Positions 27,179-34,749 of a stretch of DNA of 64,000 nucleotides are shown piece after piece. Source of the stretch: Cesiribacter sp. SM1 (GTDB taxonomy: Bacteria; Bacteroidota; Bacteroidia; Cytophagales; Cyclobacteriaceae); NCBI RefSeq assembly GCF_020178975.1, contig NZ_JAHXBU010000047.1, positions 62,001-126,000 on the forward strand, given 5' to 3'. The notes under the pieces are model-generated. The model saw nothing but the letters and a program-made list of their open reading frames with translations. It was not told where the DNA came from and did no database searches. Each line of letters opens with the position of its first letter. Positions within the stretch are counted from its first letter, which is position 1. The position numbers and the translations under genes were made by a program.

Positions 27179-27997
27179 ATGAGCATCACCGAATCAAGCT
27201 CACACTATAACCACCTCGAACGGATGAGTGTGCGGGAGCTGCTGGAGAATATAAATAAGGAAGATAAAACAGTGCCACTGGCCGTAGAAAAGGCTATTCC
27301 GCAAATTGAGGCGCTGGTTGAGCAGTTGGTGCCGCGCATGCAGCAGGGCGGACGCCTGTTTTACATTGGCGCGGGTACCAGTGGCAGGCTTGGCATTGTA
27401 GATGCTTCTGAATGTCCGCCTACCTATGGTGTGCCCCACGACTGGGTAGTAGGCCTTATTGCCGGCGGCGATAGTGCCATCCGCAATGCTGTTGAGTTTG
27501 CTGAAGATGACCGTGAAGCTGCCTGGCATGATTTGGCATCCTACCTGCCCAATGAGCTTGATACGGTGGTAGGCATTGCGGCCTCTGGCCGAACGCCCTA
27601 TGTGATCGGGGGGCTGCAGGAAGCCCGCAAGCGAGGCCTGCTTACAGGTTGTGTGGTGTGCAACCCCGGCTCGGCGGTGGCAGCGGCCTGTGAGTATCCT
27701 ATAGAAGCTGTTGTTGGTCCGGAGTTTGTAACAGGCAGTACCCGTATGAAGGCTGGCACCGCCCAGAAGCTGGTGCTGAATATGATCACCACCTCCACCA
27801 TGATACGCCTTGGCAGGGTAAAAGGCAGTAAGATGGTAGACATGCAGCTTAGCAATAAAAAGCTGGTAGAACGTGGAACCCGCATGATCATGGACGAGTT
27901 AACTATCGAGGAAGCCGAAGCCCGGCAGCTGCTGCTGCAGCAGGGTTCGGTTCGCAAAGCCGTCGATTTTTACCGTCAGCAACATGCACGAAATTGA
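27179..27997 (+). CDS. murQ: N-acetylmuramic acid 6-phosphate etherase
   Basis: A 272-residue SIS-domain enzyme from the ATG at 27179. It cleaves the lactyl ether of MurNAc-6-phosphate to give GlcNAc-6-phosphate and lactate in peptidoglycan recycling. The signature FYIGAGTSGRLGIVDASECPP is present. E78 and E109 are spaced 31 residues apart, the same spacing as the catalytic Glu83 and Glu114 of E. coli MurQ. GSTRMKAGTAQKLVLN is the sugar-phosphate loop. It is about 25 residues shorter than E. coli MurQ, at the C-terminus. The stop overlaps the next gene by 14 bases. Confidence 0.96.
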   Translation: MSITESSSHYNHLERMSVRELLENINKEDKTVPLAVEKAIPQIEALVEQLVPRMQQGGRLFYIGAGTSGRLGIVDASECPPTYGVPHDWVVGLIAGGDSAIRNAVEFAEDDREAAWHDLASYLPNELDTVVGIAASGRTPYVIGGLQEARKRGLLTGCVVCNPGSAVAAACEYPIEAVVGPEFVTGSTRMKAGTAQKLVLNMITTSTMIRLGRVKGSKMVDMQLSNKKLVERGTRMIMDELTIEEAEARQLLLQQGSVRKAVDFYRQQHARN

Positions 27998-28550
27998 ACC
28001 TTTTTATAACTGGCTAAAATATTATAACGTAGCCGAAGATACCCGCTCACCGTACTTCGGGAAGGAGTACAATTACGAGCTGTATACCGATGCCATCTAC
28101 AATTATTACATAGATCCGGCCTGGGATTTTATGGGCTCCGAAACGCTCTATTTTAAAATTCTCTGGGCCGATTATGACCGTGGTTTTGTAGTAATGGAAT
28201 TCCTTGGGGAATGGAATGATGCCATCAACAACGACATCATGCACCTCAAACGCAATATAATTGACCATTTTACCCCAATTGGCATCAACAAATTCATCCT
28301 CATCGGAGAAAATGTGCTTAATTTTCACGGCTCCGACGATTGCTACTATGAGGAGTGGTTTGAAGATGTGGAAGATGGCTGGATTGCCGGCATAGGCTTT
28401 CGCGACTTTGTACAGCACGAAATGAAGCTCTACAACATAGACGCCTACATTAACATGGGAGGCCAGCTGGATGTACAAAACTGGCGCACCATGAAGCCCC
28501 AGCTTTTTTGTGAGGCCATCAACAAGCTGGTAACCTATCGCCTGGGTTAA
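27984..28550 (+). CDS. Conserved-looking protein of unknown function after murQ
   Basis: A 188-residue soluble, acidic and very aromatic protein (YNWLKYYNVAEDTRSPYFG, then YELYTDAIYNYYIDP and CYYEEWFEDVEDGWIAG). It starts inside the end of murQ, so translation is likely coupled. There is no signal peptide or membrane helix. I do not recognise a domain. The coupling suggests a part in wall recycling or a tag-along housekeeping gene, which cannot be decided here. Confidence 0.65.
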   Translation: MHEIEPFYNWLKYYNVAEDTRSPYFGKEYNYELYTDAIYNYYIDPAWDFMGSETLYFKILWADYDRGFVVMEFLGEWNDAINNDIMHLKRNIIDHFTPIGINKFILIGENVLNFHGSDDCYYEEWFEDVEDGWIAGIGFRDFVQHEMKLYNIDAYINMGGQLDVQNWRTMKPQLFCEAINKLVTYRLG

Positions 28551-28650
28551 GCACTGTACAGTATATTTGCTTATGTTTGGCAGGGGCTAAGATGCTCTGC
28601 ATGATTCCGGCATGCCGCCCCTAATTCTTCAGAAAGCATAAGCAATTTGC

Positions 28651-29877
28651 ATGATCAAAATATTTCCGAAACCTGAAATTCCTCCGCTGGGGCATGCTGT
28701 AGCATTACAGCAGCCCCGGCTGGAGGAATTGCTTTTTCTGGGCATCCACACCCTGGTGAGGCAACGGAACCGGGAAGACGGAGCAGATTACTACTACAGC
28801 CTTCCCGTAGGCTACACCTCTTTTTACCCGGTTTCTTTCTGTGCCGATGGCTCAAAAGCCCAATACCATCCTGAGGCTGCCGACTGGCTTGCAAAGCCCC
28901 TGATCGACAGTGTGGTGCAGGGCAGGGGCAGTACAGTTACCATAGAAAAACAGGTTTTTAAGCAGGCAGGCCGGGTGGTAATACTTAATTGCCTCGACGA
29001 TTGCTATGGCCATGTGCTGGTGAAGCTATTCAATGCCCGGCAGTATTTAGAAGATCCTGCTTTGGGCCTGGTTGTGATTATACCCCATATATTTGCCTGG
29101 CTTGTGCCTGAGGGTGTGGCCGAGGTCTGGTCGGTGCAGGCGCCGCTGCGGGCGTTAAAGGCTGTGCTTACTAATTTTGATGCTTTTGTAAAACAGGAGC
29201 TTAGCCGCTTTTCCGAAGTTTATCTGAGCCCTGCTGCTACCAGCCTGGATTACAGCAAAACAGATTTCTCCCGCTTTATAAAGGTGCCACCCTTTGCCAT
29301 GCAGCATTTTATGGAGAAGCCAGCGCACATAACATTCATCTGCAGGGAAGACCGCTTCTGGCTCACCAGCCAGGCCGACGCAAAGCTGTACCTGGCGGCC
29401 GTAAAGTTTAAGTTTCTCCCTAAAGTAAAGGCTTATTTTGTACACAGGCAGAACCAGCTGTTTCAGCAGGTGGCAGGGTTGCTCGGGCAGCAGCTTAAAA
29501 ACGTTAGCTTTGCAATAGCTGGTTTTGGCAATAGTGGGCAGTTTCCTGCAGATTTCAGCGATATGCGCGTACAGCCCGGAACCATGACAGAAGCAACAGA
29601 ACTAGCCTGGTGCCGGCAATTTGCCAGTAGCCATGCCGTGGTAGGGGTACATGGCTCCCACATGCTGATCCCTTCCTGGCTGGCGGCCGGTTTTATAAGC
29701 CTGGTGCCACCTTATAAGATTATCAACCAGGCAGAAGATGTGATACCGCGGCACAGTGCCCAAAACCAGGTGTACCTGGGCCGGTTTTTGCCCACCAGCG
29801 TATCTCCTGCAATTGTTGCACAGCACCTGGCAGCCATGATCCGGTACTTTCCCCACCATTACAGGATAGAGGAGTAG
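28651..29877 (+). CDS. Unknown protein, possibly a GT-B-type glycosyltransferase
   Basis: A 408-residue soluble protein with no membrane helix or export signal. The C-terminal half has features seen in GT-B enzymes: HITFICREDRFW, a hydrophobic strand VSFAIAGFGNSG, and E-A-T-E-L-A-W-C followed by HAVVGVHGSHMLIPSWLAAG, where a Gly-rich His loop and a shift to a new strand resemble nucleotide-sugar binding. No family can be named. The stop lies just before the end of the convergent phosphatase-family gene. Substrate and pathway are unknown. Confidence 0.6.
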   Translation: MIKIFPKPEIPPLGHAVALQQPRLEELLFLGIHTLVRQRNREDGADYYYSLPVGYTSFYPVSFCADGSKAQYHPEAADWLAKPLIDSVVQGRGSTVTIEKQVFKQAGRVVILNCLDDCYGHVLVKLFNARQYLEDPALGLVVIIPHIFAWLVPEGVAEVWSVQAPLRALKAVLTNFDAFVKQELSRFSEVYLSPAATSLDYSKTDFSRFIKVPPFAMQHFMEKPAHITFICREDRFWLTSQADAKLYLAAVKFKFLPKVKAYFVHRQNQLFQQVAGLLGQQLKNVSFAIAGFGNSGQFPADFSDMRVQPGTMTEATELAWCRQFASSHAVVGVHGSHMLIPSWLAAGFISLVPPYKIINQAEDVIPRHSAQNQVYLGRFLPTSVSPAIVAQHLAAMIRYFPHHYRIEE

Positions 29878-29884
29878 GAGAAGG

Positions 29885-30895
29885 CTACTCTGCCTGCTTT
29901 TCCAGGTTTTCGCCCAGCAGTATGCTGTTGTTCTCTTTGTTGGTAACGGGTTTCAGGGCAAGGGTTGCCACCATGGCTTTATGGTCGGAGCCAGGGATGG
30001 GTGCGCTGCCATGACTAATGCGCTGCCAGTGGGCGCTGTGCAGTACATAATCAATGGGAATGCCCCACCTGCCCAGGGGAGAAGGCCAGGTAGCAGTATA
30101 GTGTAGTGATCGGCAGTCTTTCAATCCGGCAGCCTGCAGTAGTGGCTTCAGGGCAGAATCCCAGGGAACTATGTTAAAGTCGCCCAAAATAAGGGTGGGC
30201 ATATCAGCTTCTCTGACGAACTTTGCAATTTCGTGGAGCTCTTCGTTACGTGCCTTAAAGCGTTTTAATGTGACTGGAGAGGGCGTATGTACGCTTAAAA
30301 CAAGGGTTTCCTGGTCTCCCTGCCTGATCTTTGCGCTAAGCACCGGGTATCCAGCCCAAACATTAAGCTGTACATCTTTTAAAGGTTTCCTGGAGAAGAT
30401 TGCCATGCCGTAGTGTTTTTCGTGCGGTGCCAGGCTGTAGTACGGATACTCCTCGCTTAGTAACTCCGCCAGTGTATCTGTCCATACCTTATTTACCTCC
30501 TGAAAGGCTAGAACATCTGCATCCAGGGACATTATTTGCTGGGCCACCAGCTCATGCTTCCTGTTTTCCTGAAGCACATTCACCTGTGCCAGTCTAAGTG
30601 TGGATCCGTTGCCCTGCATAGGGGTAGAGGTGTGGTGCTGCGGGATAAGCACCGGAATACAAAGCAAAATCCAGAGAGCAAGCCAGCCAGCCTTCCAGCT
30701 TTTGTGTTTCAGCAGCAGCCATCCGCACCATAGCAGGCTTATTACCAGTAAATGTGGCAACCAGGAGCCGGCAAGAGCAAAGATGAAGAGGGGGCAATAA
30801 GCAGCCAGAGCCAGAAAGGGCCCTGCCAGCCAGGGACTGGTTGACAGAGCTTTGCTTATATGTCTATTTAATTGTTTCAAGATTCTGTTTCGCAT
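29885..30895 (-). CDS. Membrane-anchored endonuclease/exonuclease/phosphatase-family protein
   Basis: A 336-residue protein with three hydrophobic N-terminal helices (about 22-85) and an EEP-fold domain after residue 98. Catalytic residues are all present: N106, E133 in FQEVN, H203 in SVHTPSP, D239 and N241 in GDFN, D282 and the D304-H305 pair in PGSDHKA. Metal-dependent hydrolysis of a phosphodiester or phospholipid on the outer face of the membrane is likely. The start overlaps the upstream DUF4173 gene by 32 bases, so both belong to one operon. Confidence 0.87.
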   Translation of the reverse strand: MRNRILKQLNRHISKALSTSPWLAGPFLALAAYCPLFIFALAGSWLPHLLVISLLWCGWLLLKHKSWKAGWLALWILLCIPVLIPQHHTSTPMQGNGSTLRLAQVNVLQENRKHELVAQQIMSLDADVLAFQEVNKVWTDTLAELLSEEYPYYSLAPHEKHYGMAIFSRKPLKDVQLNVWAGYPVLSAKIRQGDQETLVLSVHTPSPVTLKRFKARNEELHEIAKFVREADMPTLILGDFNIVPWDSALKPLLQAAGLKDCRSLHYTATWPSPLGRWGIPIDYVLHSAHWQRISHGSAPIPGSDHKAMVATLALKPVTNKENNSILLGENLEKQAE

Positions 30896-32240
30896 AGTAA
30901 TTCAGGAATGTCCAGCTTTTCCAGTTGTCTGTTTTGGTAGATTCTACCAGGCGAATACGCCGGGAGTGCAAATTTAATTGCTGTTGGTGAGAGAATTTTG
31001 CATTGTGTTGCAACAGCTGATCTGTGTTATGTAAGGAAAGTGCCAGAAGGTAGCTGTTATCGGTTATTTGTGCTTTTTCGAGATTATACCATGTGATAAT
31101 ACGTGCCCAGGGAAGTACAGTTACCAAGAGTAAAACTAGTATAGTAGCCTTGAAATTGCGTGTAAACATCCACCAGAGCGTTTGTTTTTCAGTTATTTTG
31201 ATCCAGGTGGAAATCAGCCCAATTAGCACTAGAATCAGATATACCCAAACACCGATACGTTTATAGGTAAGACCGTAGGAAGCTATATACCAGCTGTTTT
31301 TCAGGGCGGTAGTGGAGGCAAGCACAGCATTTTGAACTATCCACACTTTGGCTAGTAGCAGGAGTGACTGGTTCTGGCGGAAGAAGTTAAGATTACCGCG
31401 GAAAACATATACCAGCAAGGCAACGGCCATTACAATGGAGACAATAAGTGTACCTACGCCCTGGTGTACCCATTCGGCATAGGTGGTTCCGCCACCCGGT
31501 TTGCCTTCCAGCAGGGTAGTAATATCAATGCTGTGAAAGAGCAGGAGCAGGGCATTCAGGAGTCCCAGCACCAGTAGGGCAGTTTTAAACTCGTACTTGA
31601 GCCAGAAAGGGTTCAGCAGCGATTTTCTCCGGCGGCGCAGCAGCACATCCGGCTGGCGTGCATCCCAGGCCTCCAGCCTGCTTTGCGGATGGGCATAGGC
31701 CAGGGCAAAACTGCCCCACAGCAGGCAGAAAAACAGCAGGAACCAGGAAAAGTCAGGCAGGTGCAGCTGTGCCAGAGATGCCTTACTGGCAAAAACAGGA
31801 CTGGCATTAGCATAGAGCGCATAGAAGATAAGGGTAATGCCCAGGGGGGGTAAGCTAAGCAGCAGGCTTTTGCTCATGCTAAAACCAGGCAGGGGACCAT
31901 GTTTTCGGCTGCGGATAGCAAGCCAGCCCCCTTTCACTAAGCTGCTGATGCCTTCGGGTATGGCCGTTGGCCAGGAGAGCTTGTTCTGGCTATTGCCTAT
32001 CAGCACGAAAAGTAACAACCAGAACAGTACCAGGCTAAGGGCGGAAGCACTTAAGGCAACCCCTACCCCGGAAAAGCCAAACAGCAGTGCAGGCAGGGGA
32101 GCGATACGTTTGCTCCACACCAGCAGCCCCAGTATAATAAGAGACAGCAAGAAGGCATTCAGTCCCCAGTTAGCTTCGTATAGCAGCCAGGTTCCTGCTA
32201 AGGCTGCTGCTGACTGGAAGTAAAGTTTGATGTTTTTCAT
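30864..32240 (-). CDS. DUF4173-family multi-pass membrane protein
   Basis: A 458-residue protein with about ten hydrophobic helices and a soluble tail of some 80 residues. The motifs SALSLVLFWLLLFVLIGNSQN, FALAYAHPQSRLEAWDARQPD, GTTYAEWVHQGVGTLIVSIV, YGLTYKRIGVWVYLILVLIGL and LLVTVLPWARIITWYNLEKA agree with DUF4173/DUF4153 proteins, which often lie with a PadR-type regulator. Function is unknown. It is preceded by the palindrome at 32246-32262, six bases before its start codon. Confidence 0.82.
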   Translation of the reverse strand: MKNIKLYFQSAAALAGTWLLYEANWGLNAFLLSLIILGLLVWSKRIAPLPALLFGFSGVGVALSASALSLVLFWLLLFVLIGNSQNKLSWPTAIPEGISSLVKGGWLAIRSRKHGPLPGFSMSKSLLLSLPPLGITLIFYALYANASPVFASKASLAQLHLPDFSWFLLFFCLLWGSFALAYAHPQSRLEAWDARQPDVLLRRRRKSLLNPFWLKYEFKTALLVLGLLNALLLLFHSIDITTLLEGKPGGGTTYAEWVHQGVGTLIVSIVMAVALLVYVFRGNLNFFRQNQSLLLLAKVWIVQNAVLASTTALKNSWYIASYGLTYKRIGVWVYLILVLIGLISTWIKITEKQTLWWMFTRNFKATILVLLLVTVLPWARIITWYNLEKAQITDNSYLLALSLHNTDQLLQHNAKFSHQQQLNLHSRRIRLVESTKTDNWKSWTFLNYYAKQNLETIK

Positions 32241-32245
32241 AAAGC

Positions 32246-32262
32246 ACTTTGTTTTTCAAAGT
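32246..32262. promoter_or_regulatory. Palindromic operator-like box 1 (ACTTTG-N5-CAAAGT)
   Basis: ACTTTGTTTTTCAAAGT has perfect 6-base arms and lies six bases before the DUF4173 start. The same arms recur at 32482, also directly before a start codon. Confidence 0.65.
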
Positions 32263-32340
32263 TAATTAGCAAAAAAAGAGAAGTCGTTTTGTATAAGTGA
32301 ATGAGCAATAAATTACGGATACACAAACTGAAGAGCACGT

Positions 32341-32475
32341 TTATCTTGCCTGACTTATCAGGCTCTCGGTTACTACACCCGCCAGCCCGGAGAGGGAAAT
32401 AAACCGGCTGCAGCGCTCCAGGATAGTGGGAATTTCTGCCAGATCATTTAAGTAGGTGTCAGTCTTGCTTATCAT
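32341..32475 (-). pseudogene. 44-codon N-terminal remnant of a membrane protein
   Basis: Encodes 44 residues, MISKTDTYLNDLAEIPTILE followed by RCSRFISLSGLAGVV, then a few residues and a stop. I recall the pattern E-I-x-x-I-M-E-R-S-x-R-F-I-S-L-S-G-L-x-G-V as the N-terminus of Bacteroidota multi-pass proteins encoded beside PadR-like regulators and DUF4153/4173 proteins. Here the protein stops where the first membrane helix should begin, so the gene looks truncated. It is too short to be obvious in routine gene calling. Confidence 0.6.
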
Positions 32476-32481
32476 TTAAAG

Positions 32482-32500
32482 TACTTTGTGTTCCAAAGTA
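32482..32500. promoter_or_regulatory. Palindromic operator-like box 2 (TACTTTG-N5-CAAAGTA)
   Basis: TACTTTGTGTTCCAAAGTA has perfect 7-base arms and lies six bases before the 44-codon remnant. It is the second copy of the box at 32246. Confidence 0.65.
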
Positions 32501-32590
32501 AGTTATTTTTGCAGCTAAACTCCAAGGGAAACGCAGGAAAAAATTAACGGCTCAGCAAAAATGGCGTAGTGCTGCCTCCGGGAGTAATAA

Positions 32591-32617
32591 AAAAGCACAG
32601 GGGTCTCCTGTGCTTTT
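32591..32617 (-). terminator. Terminator of the ethylene-receptor-like kinase gene
   Basis: AAAAGCACAGG and CCTGTGCTTTT form an 11-bp stem with a 5-base loop. Leftward it is followed by TTATT, and it lies about 140 bases after the kinase stop. It would also work rightward. Confidence 0.7.
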
Positions 32618-32753
32618 GATTGTAGTTGCAAATGTGCAGCGCCTCTTTATCTGGTAGGGCATTTATTGCATCAGACTGCTGGTTTAGCTCTTTTTTTTGG
32701 CCTATATAATGAGTAAGGAGGCATTAGCCGCTGCATGTTCAGCGCTTAGATTC

Positions 32754-34277
32754 TTATCCCTTCTGTTTTAACCAAACTGTAAAGGTGGTGCCAATTTCTG
32801 GAGCACTTTGCACTGTAATGCGGCCAGCGTATTTCTCTATAATCTTCTTTACTATGTACAGGCCCACGCCTGTTCCCGGGGTGTGGCTATGAAAGCGCTT
32901 GAACATATCAAAGACCCTGGGCTGATGTTCCGGTGCAATGCCTATGCCGTTGTCATGAATGGAGATTTTGTACCAGTGGTCTTCCTGTTCGGACTTTATC
33001 TGTACATGCGGTGGTCTGCTGGGGTGGCGGTATTTTAAGGCATTGCTAAGCAGGTTATCCAGCAGGCTGCGCATATGCTTACGGGAGATGCAGCAGATCT
33101 CCTCCTCTTCCAGGTCGGCCTCCAGGGTGGCAGCAGTACTTTCGTACAAGAGCTGGTGGTTTACTTTAAACTCTTCAATTAATTCCGGCAGGTTAATCCA
33201 GTGCGATTCTTCGGCAGATTCGCGTTGTATGCGGGTAATGTCGGCAAGATCGTGGATGGTCTCCTTTAGCTGGTTTACAGATTTATCGATGCGGGAGTAG
33301 ATGTTCAGAAGGTCTTTGTTTTCTCCGGCAGGTACCTTTGATTTGATCAGCTGCAGCAAACCTTCAATATTCAGAATAGGGGTTTTAAGATCGTGTGAGG
33401 CAGTATATACAAAATTATCCAGCTCTTCGTTGGTTCGTTCCAGCTCCTGGTTTTTAACAATCTGGTCGTTAATGTTGGTGGAGGTGCCAAACCATTTTTC
33501 AAGCTGCCCCTTATTGTTTGTCATGGGTAACGCACGGGTCAGGAACCAGCAGTATTCACCTGTTTTATCGGCAATACGCATCTTTGCCTCAAAAGGAATC
33601 CCTTTTTCCATAGATTCTTTCCAGCTTCCACGAGCTGTTGCCAGGTCATCCGGGTGAACGAGCTGTTGCCAGTTGCCAGTACTTGTAAGCTGTTCGTCCT
33701 GGCCGGTATAGGTATACCATGTTTTATTCAGGTAATCAGTTTTGCCATCGGGGTTCGCTGACCAGACAATCTGAGGAATGGCATCGGTCATGAATTTATA
33801 ATGGGCAGCCAGCTTCTCCAGCTCTTCTGTACGTGTTTTTACTTTTTGCTCCAGTTGTTCATTCAGCGCCCTTAGTTCTTCATTCATTTCCTTCCACCTG
33901 CGCCCGCTGGGCAGCATAATAAGCTGTGGTGTAATACGCATCAGCATAATGGCGGTACCTATAGATGCAAGGGCAGTGATGATACGTATGGCAGAGTCTG
34001 TTAAATACCAGGGCTCCCAGATGTTAACAACATCCATGATATGTGTTGCACCGCAGCCCAGGATAAAAGCGGCAAAGAGAATGAGCATCCACATATAGGC
34101 AAAGTCATCTTCCTTGCGGCTGCGAACAATCTTTATCAGGCTAAGGGGTATTGTCAGGTATGCCAGGGCAATAATACTGTCGGAAATGGCATGCGACCAG
34201 AGGATGTATGGCTCCCAGTAGTAGCAATGGCCATGAGGCATAAAATTTGATTCCAGCGTATCAAATAAAGGATTCAT
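32754..34277 (-). CDS. Histidine kinase with ethylene-receptor-like membrane domain and PAS
   Basis: A 507-residue sensor kinase. The N-terminal three-helix domain (24-115) aligns by eye with plant ETR1: D33, Y40, I43, P44, I72, C75 and H79 occupy the places of ETR1 D25, Y32, I35, P36, I62, C65 and H69, including the Cys/His pair that binds Cu(I). The preceding PHGHCYYWEP motif is shared with cyanobacterial ethylene-binding kinases as I recall them. A coiled coil (125-158), a PAS domain (about 160-275) and a kinase core with H295 in TASHDLKTP, SNALKYRH, DNGIGIAP and GTGVGLYIVKKII follow. Ligand binding is inferred from conserved residues only. No response regulator is adjacent. Confidence 0.88.
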   Translation of the reverse strand: MNPLFDTLESNFMPHGHCYYWEPYILWSHAISDSIIALAYLTIPLSLIKIVRSRKEDDFAYMWMLILFAAFILGCGATHIMDVVNIWEPWYLTDSAIRIITALASIGTAIMLMRITPQLIMLPSGRRWKEMNEELRALNEQLEQKVKTRTEELEKLAAHYKFMTDAIPQIVWSANPDGKTDYLNKTWYTYTGQDEQLTSTGNWQQLVHPDDLATARGSWKESMEKGIPFEAKMRIADKTGEYCWFLTRALPMTNNKGQLEKWFGTSTNINDQIVKNQELERTNEELDNFVYTASHDLKTPILNIEGLLQLIKSKVPAGENKDLLNIYSRIDKSVNQLKETIHDLADITRIQRESAEESHWINLPELIEEFKVNHQLLYESTAATLEADLEEEEICCISRKHMRSLLDNLLSNALKYRHPSRPPHVQIKSEQEDHWYKISIHDNGIGIAPEHQPRVFDMFKRFHSHTPGTGVGLYIVKKIIEKYAGRITVQSAPEIGTTFTVWLKQKG

Positions 34278-34378
34278 CTTTATTTCTGCATGATAATGCC
34301 TGAAAGATACACCTTCTAGTATAAATTTCTAATAACAAATGTCGGGCGTTGGTTTACTGTAAAATGGGCTATAAAAAC

Positions 34379-34404
34379 ACACCCTGCTGTAAAAAGCAGG
34401 GTGT
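34379..34404 (-). terminator. Terminator after the small coiled-coil gene
   Basis: ACACCCTGCT and AGCAGGGTGT form a perfect 10-bp stem with loop GTAAAA. Leftward it runs into GTTTTTAT, a good U-tract. Confidence 0.8.
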
Positions 34405-34499
34405 ACTTTCTTTAGGTTATGCTTTAACGGGCTCGTGCAGCACAAGGGATCTGATGGATTGTTCCTGGCAGTGAAGAGCTGCGGCTGTATGTATATGCT

Positions 34500-34712
34500 T
34501 TAGTTTAGGTGTTCCTGCCACATGAGTGCTACGATAGATACATCTGCTTTGCTTCTGAAAGTAGCAACCGGGTTGTCTGGCTGTTGCTGAATTAGTCTGC
34601 TTTTACGCATTTGCAACTCCTGATGTGCCAGAACTATCTGGGAAGCTAAAAGCTTATTGAGTTCTCTTAGCCTGTTTAGCAGATTATTTAAATCTTCTGA
34701 TCGCTTGTCCAT
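34500..34712 (-). CDS. Small coiled-coil protein of unknown function
   Basis: A 70-residue hydrophilic protein, mostly one amphipathic helix (DLNNLLNRLRELNKLLASQI, then VLAHQELQMRKSRL). It starts 37 bases after the GAF-PAS gene stops and is followed by a strong terminator, so it fits as the last gene of that operon. I do not recognise a family. A role as partner of the sensor protein is possible but only suggested by position. Confidence 0.45.
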   Translation of the reverse strand: MDKRSEDLNNLLNRLRELNKLLASQIVLAHQELQMRKSRLIQQQPDNPVATFRSKADVSIVALMWQEHLN

Positions 34713-34749
34713 ATATGAGTATTTTTTAAAAGCTGTTATACCTGATGTT

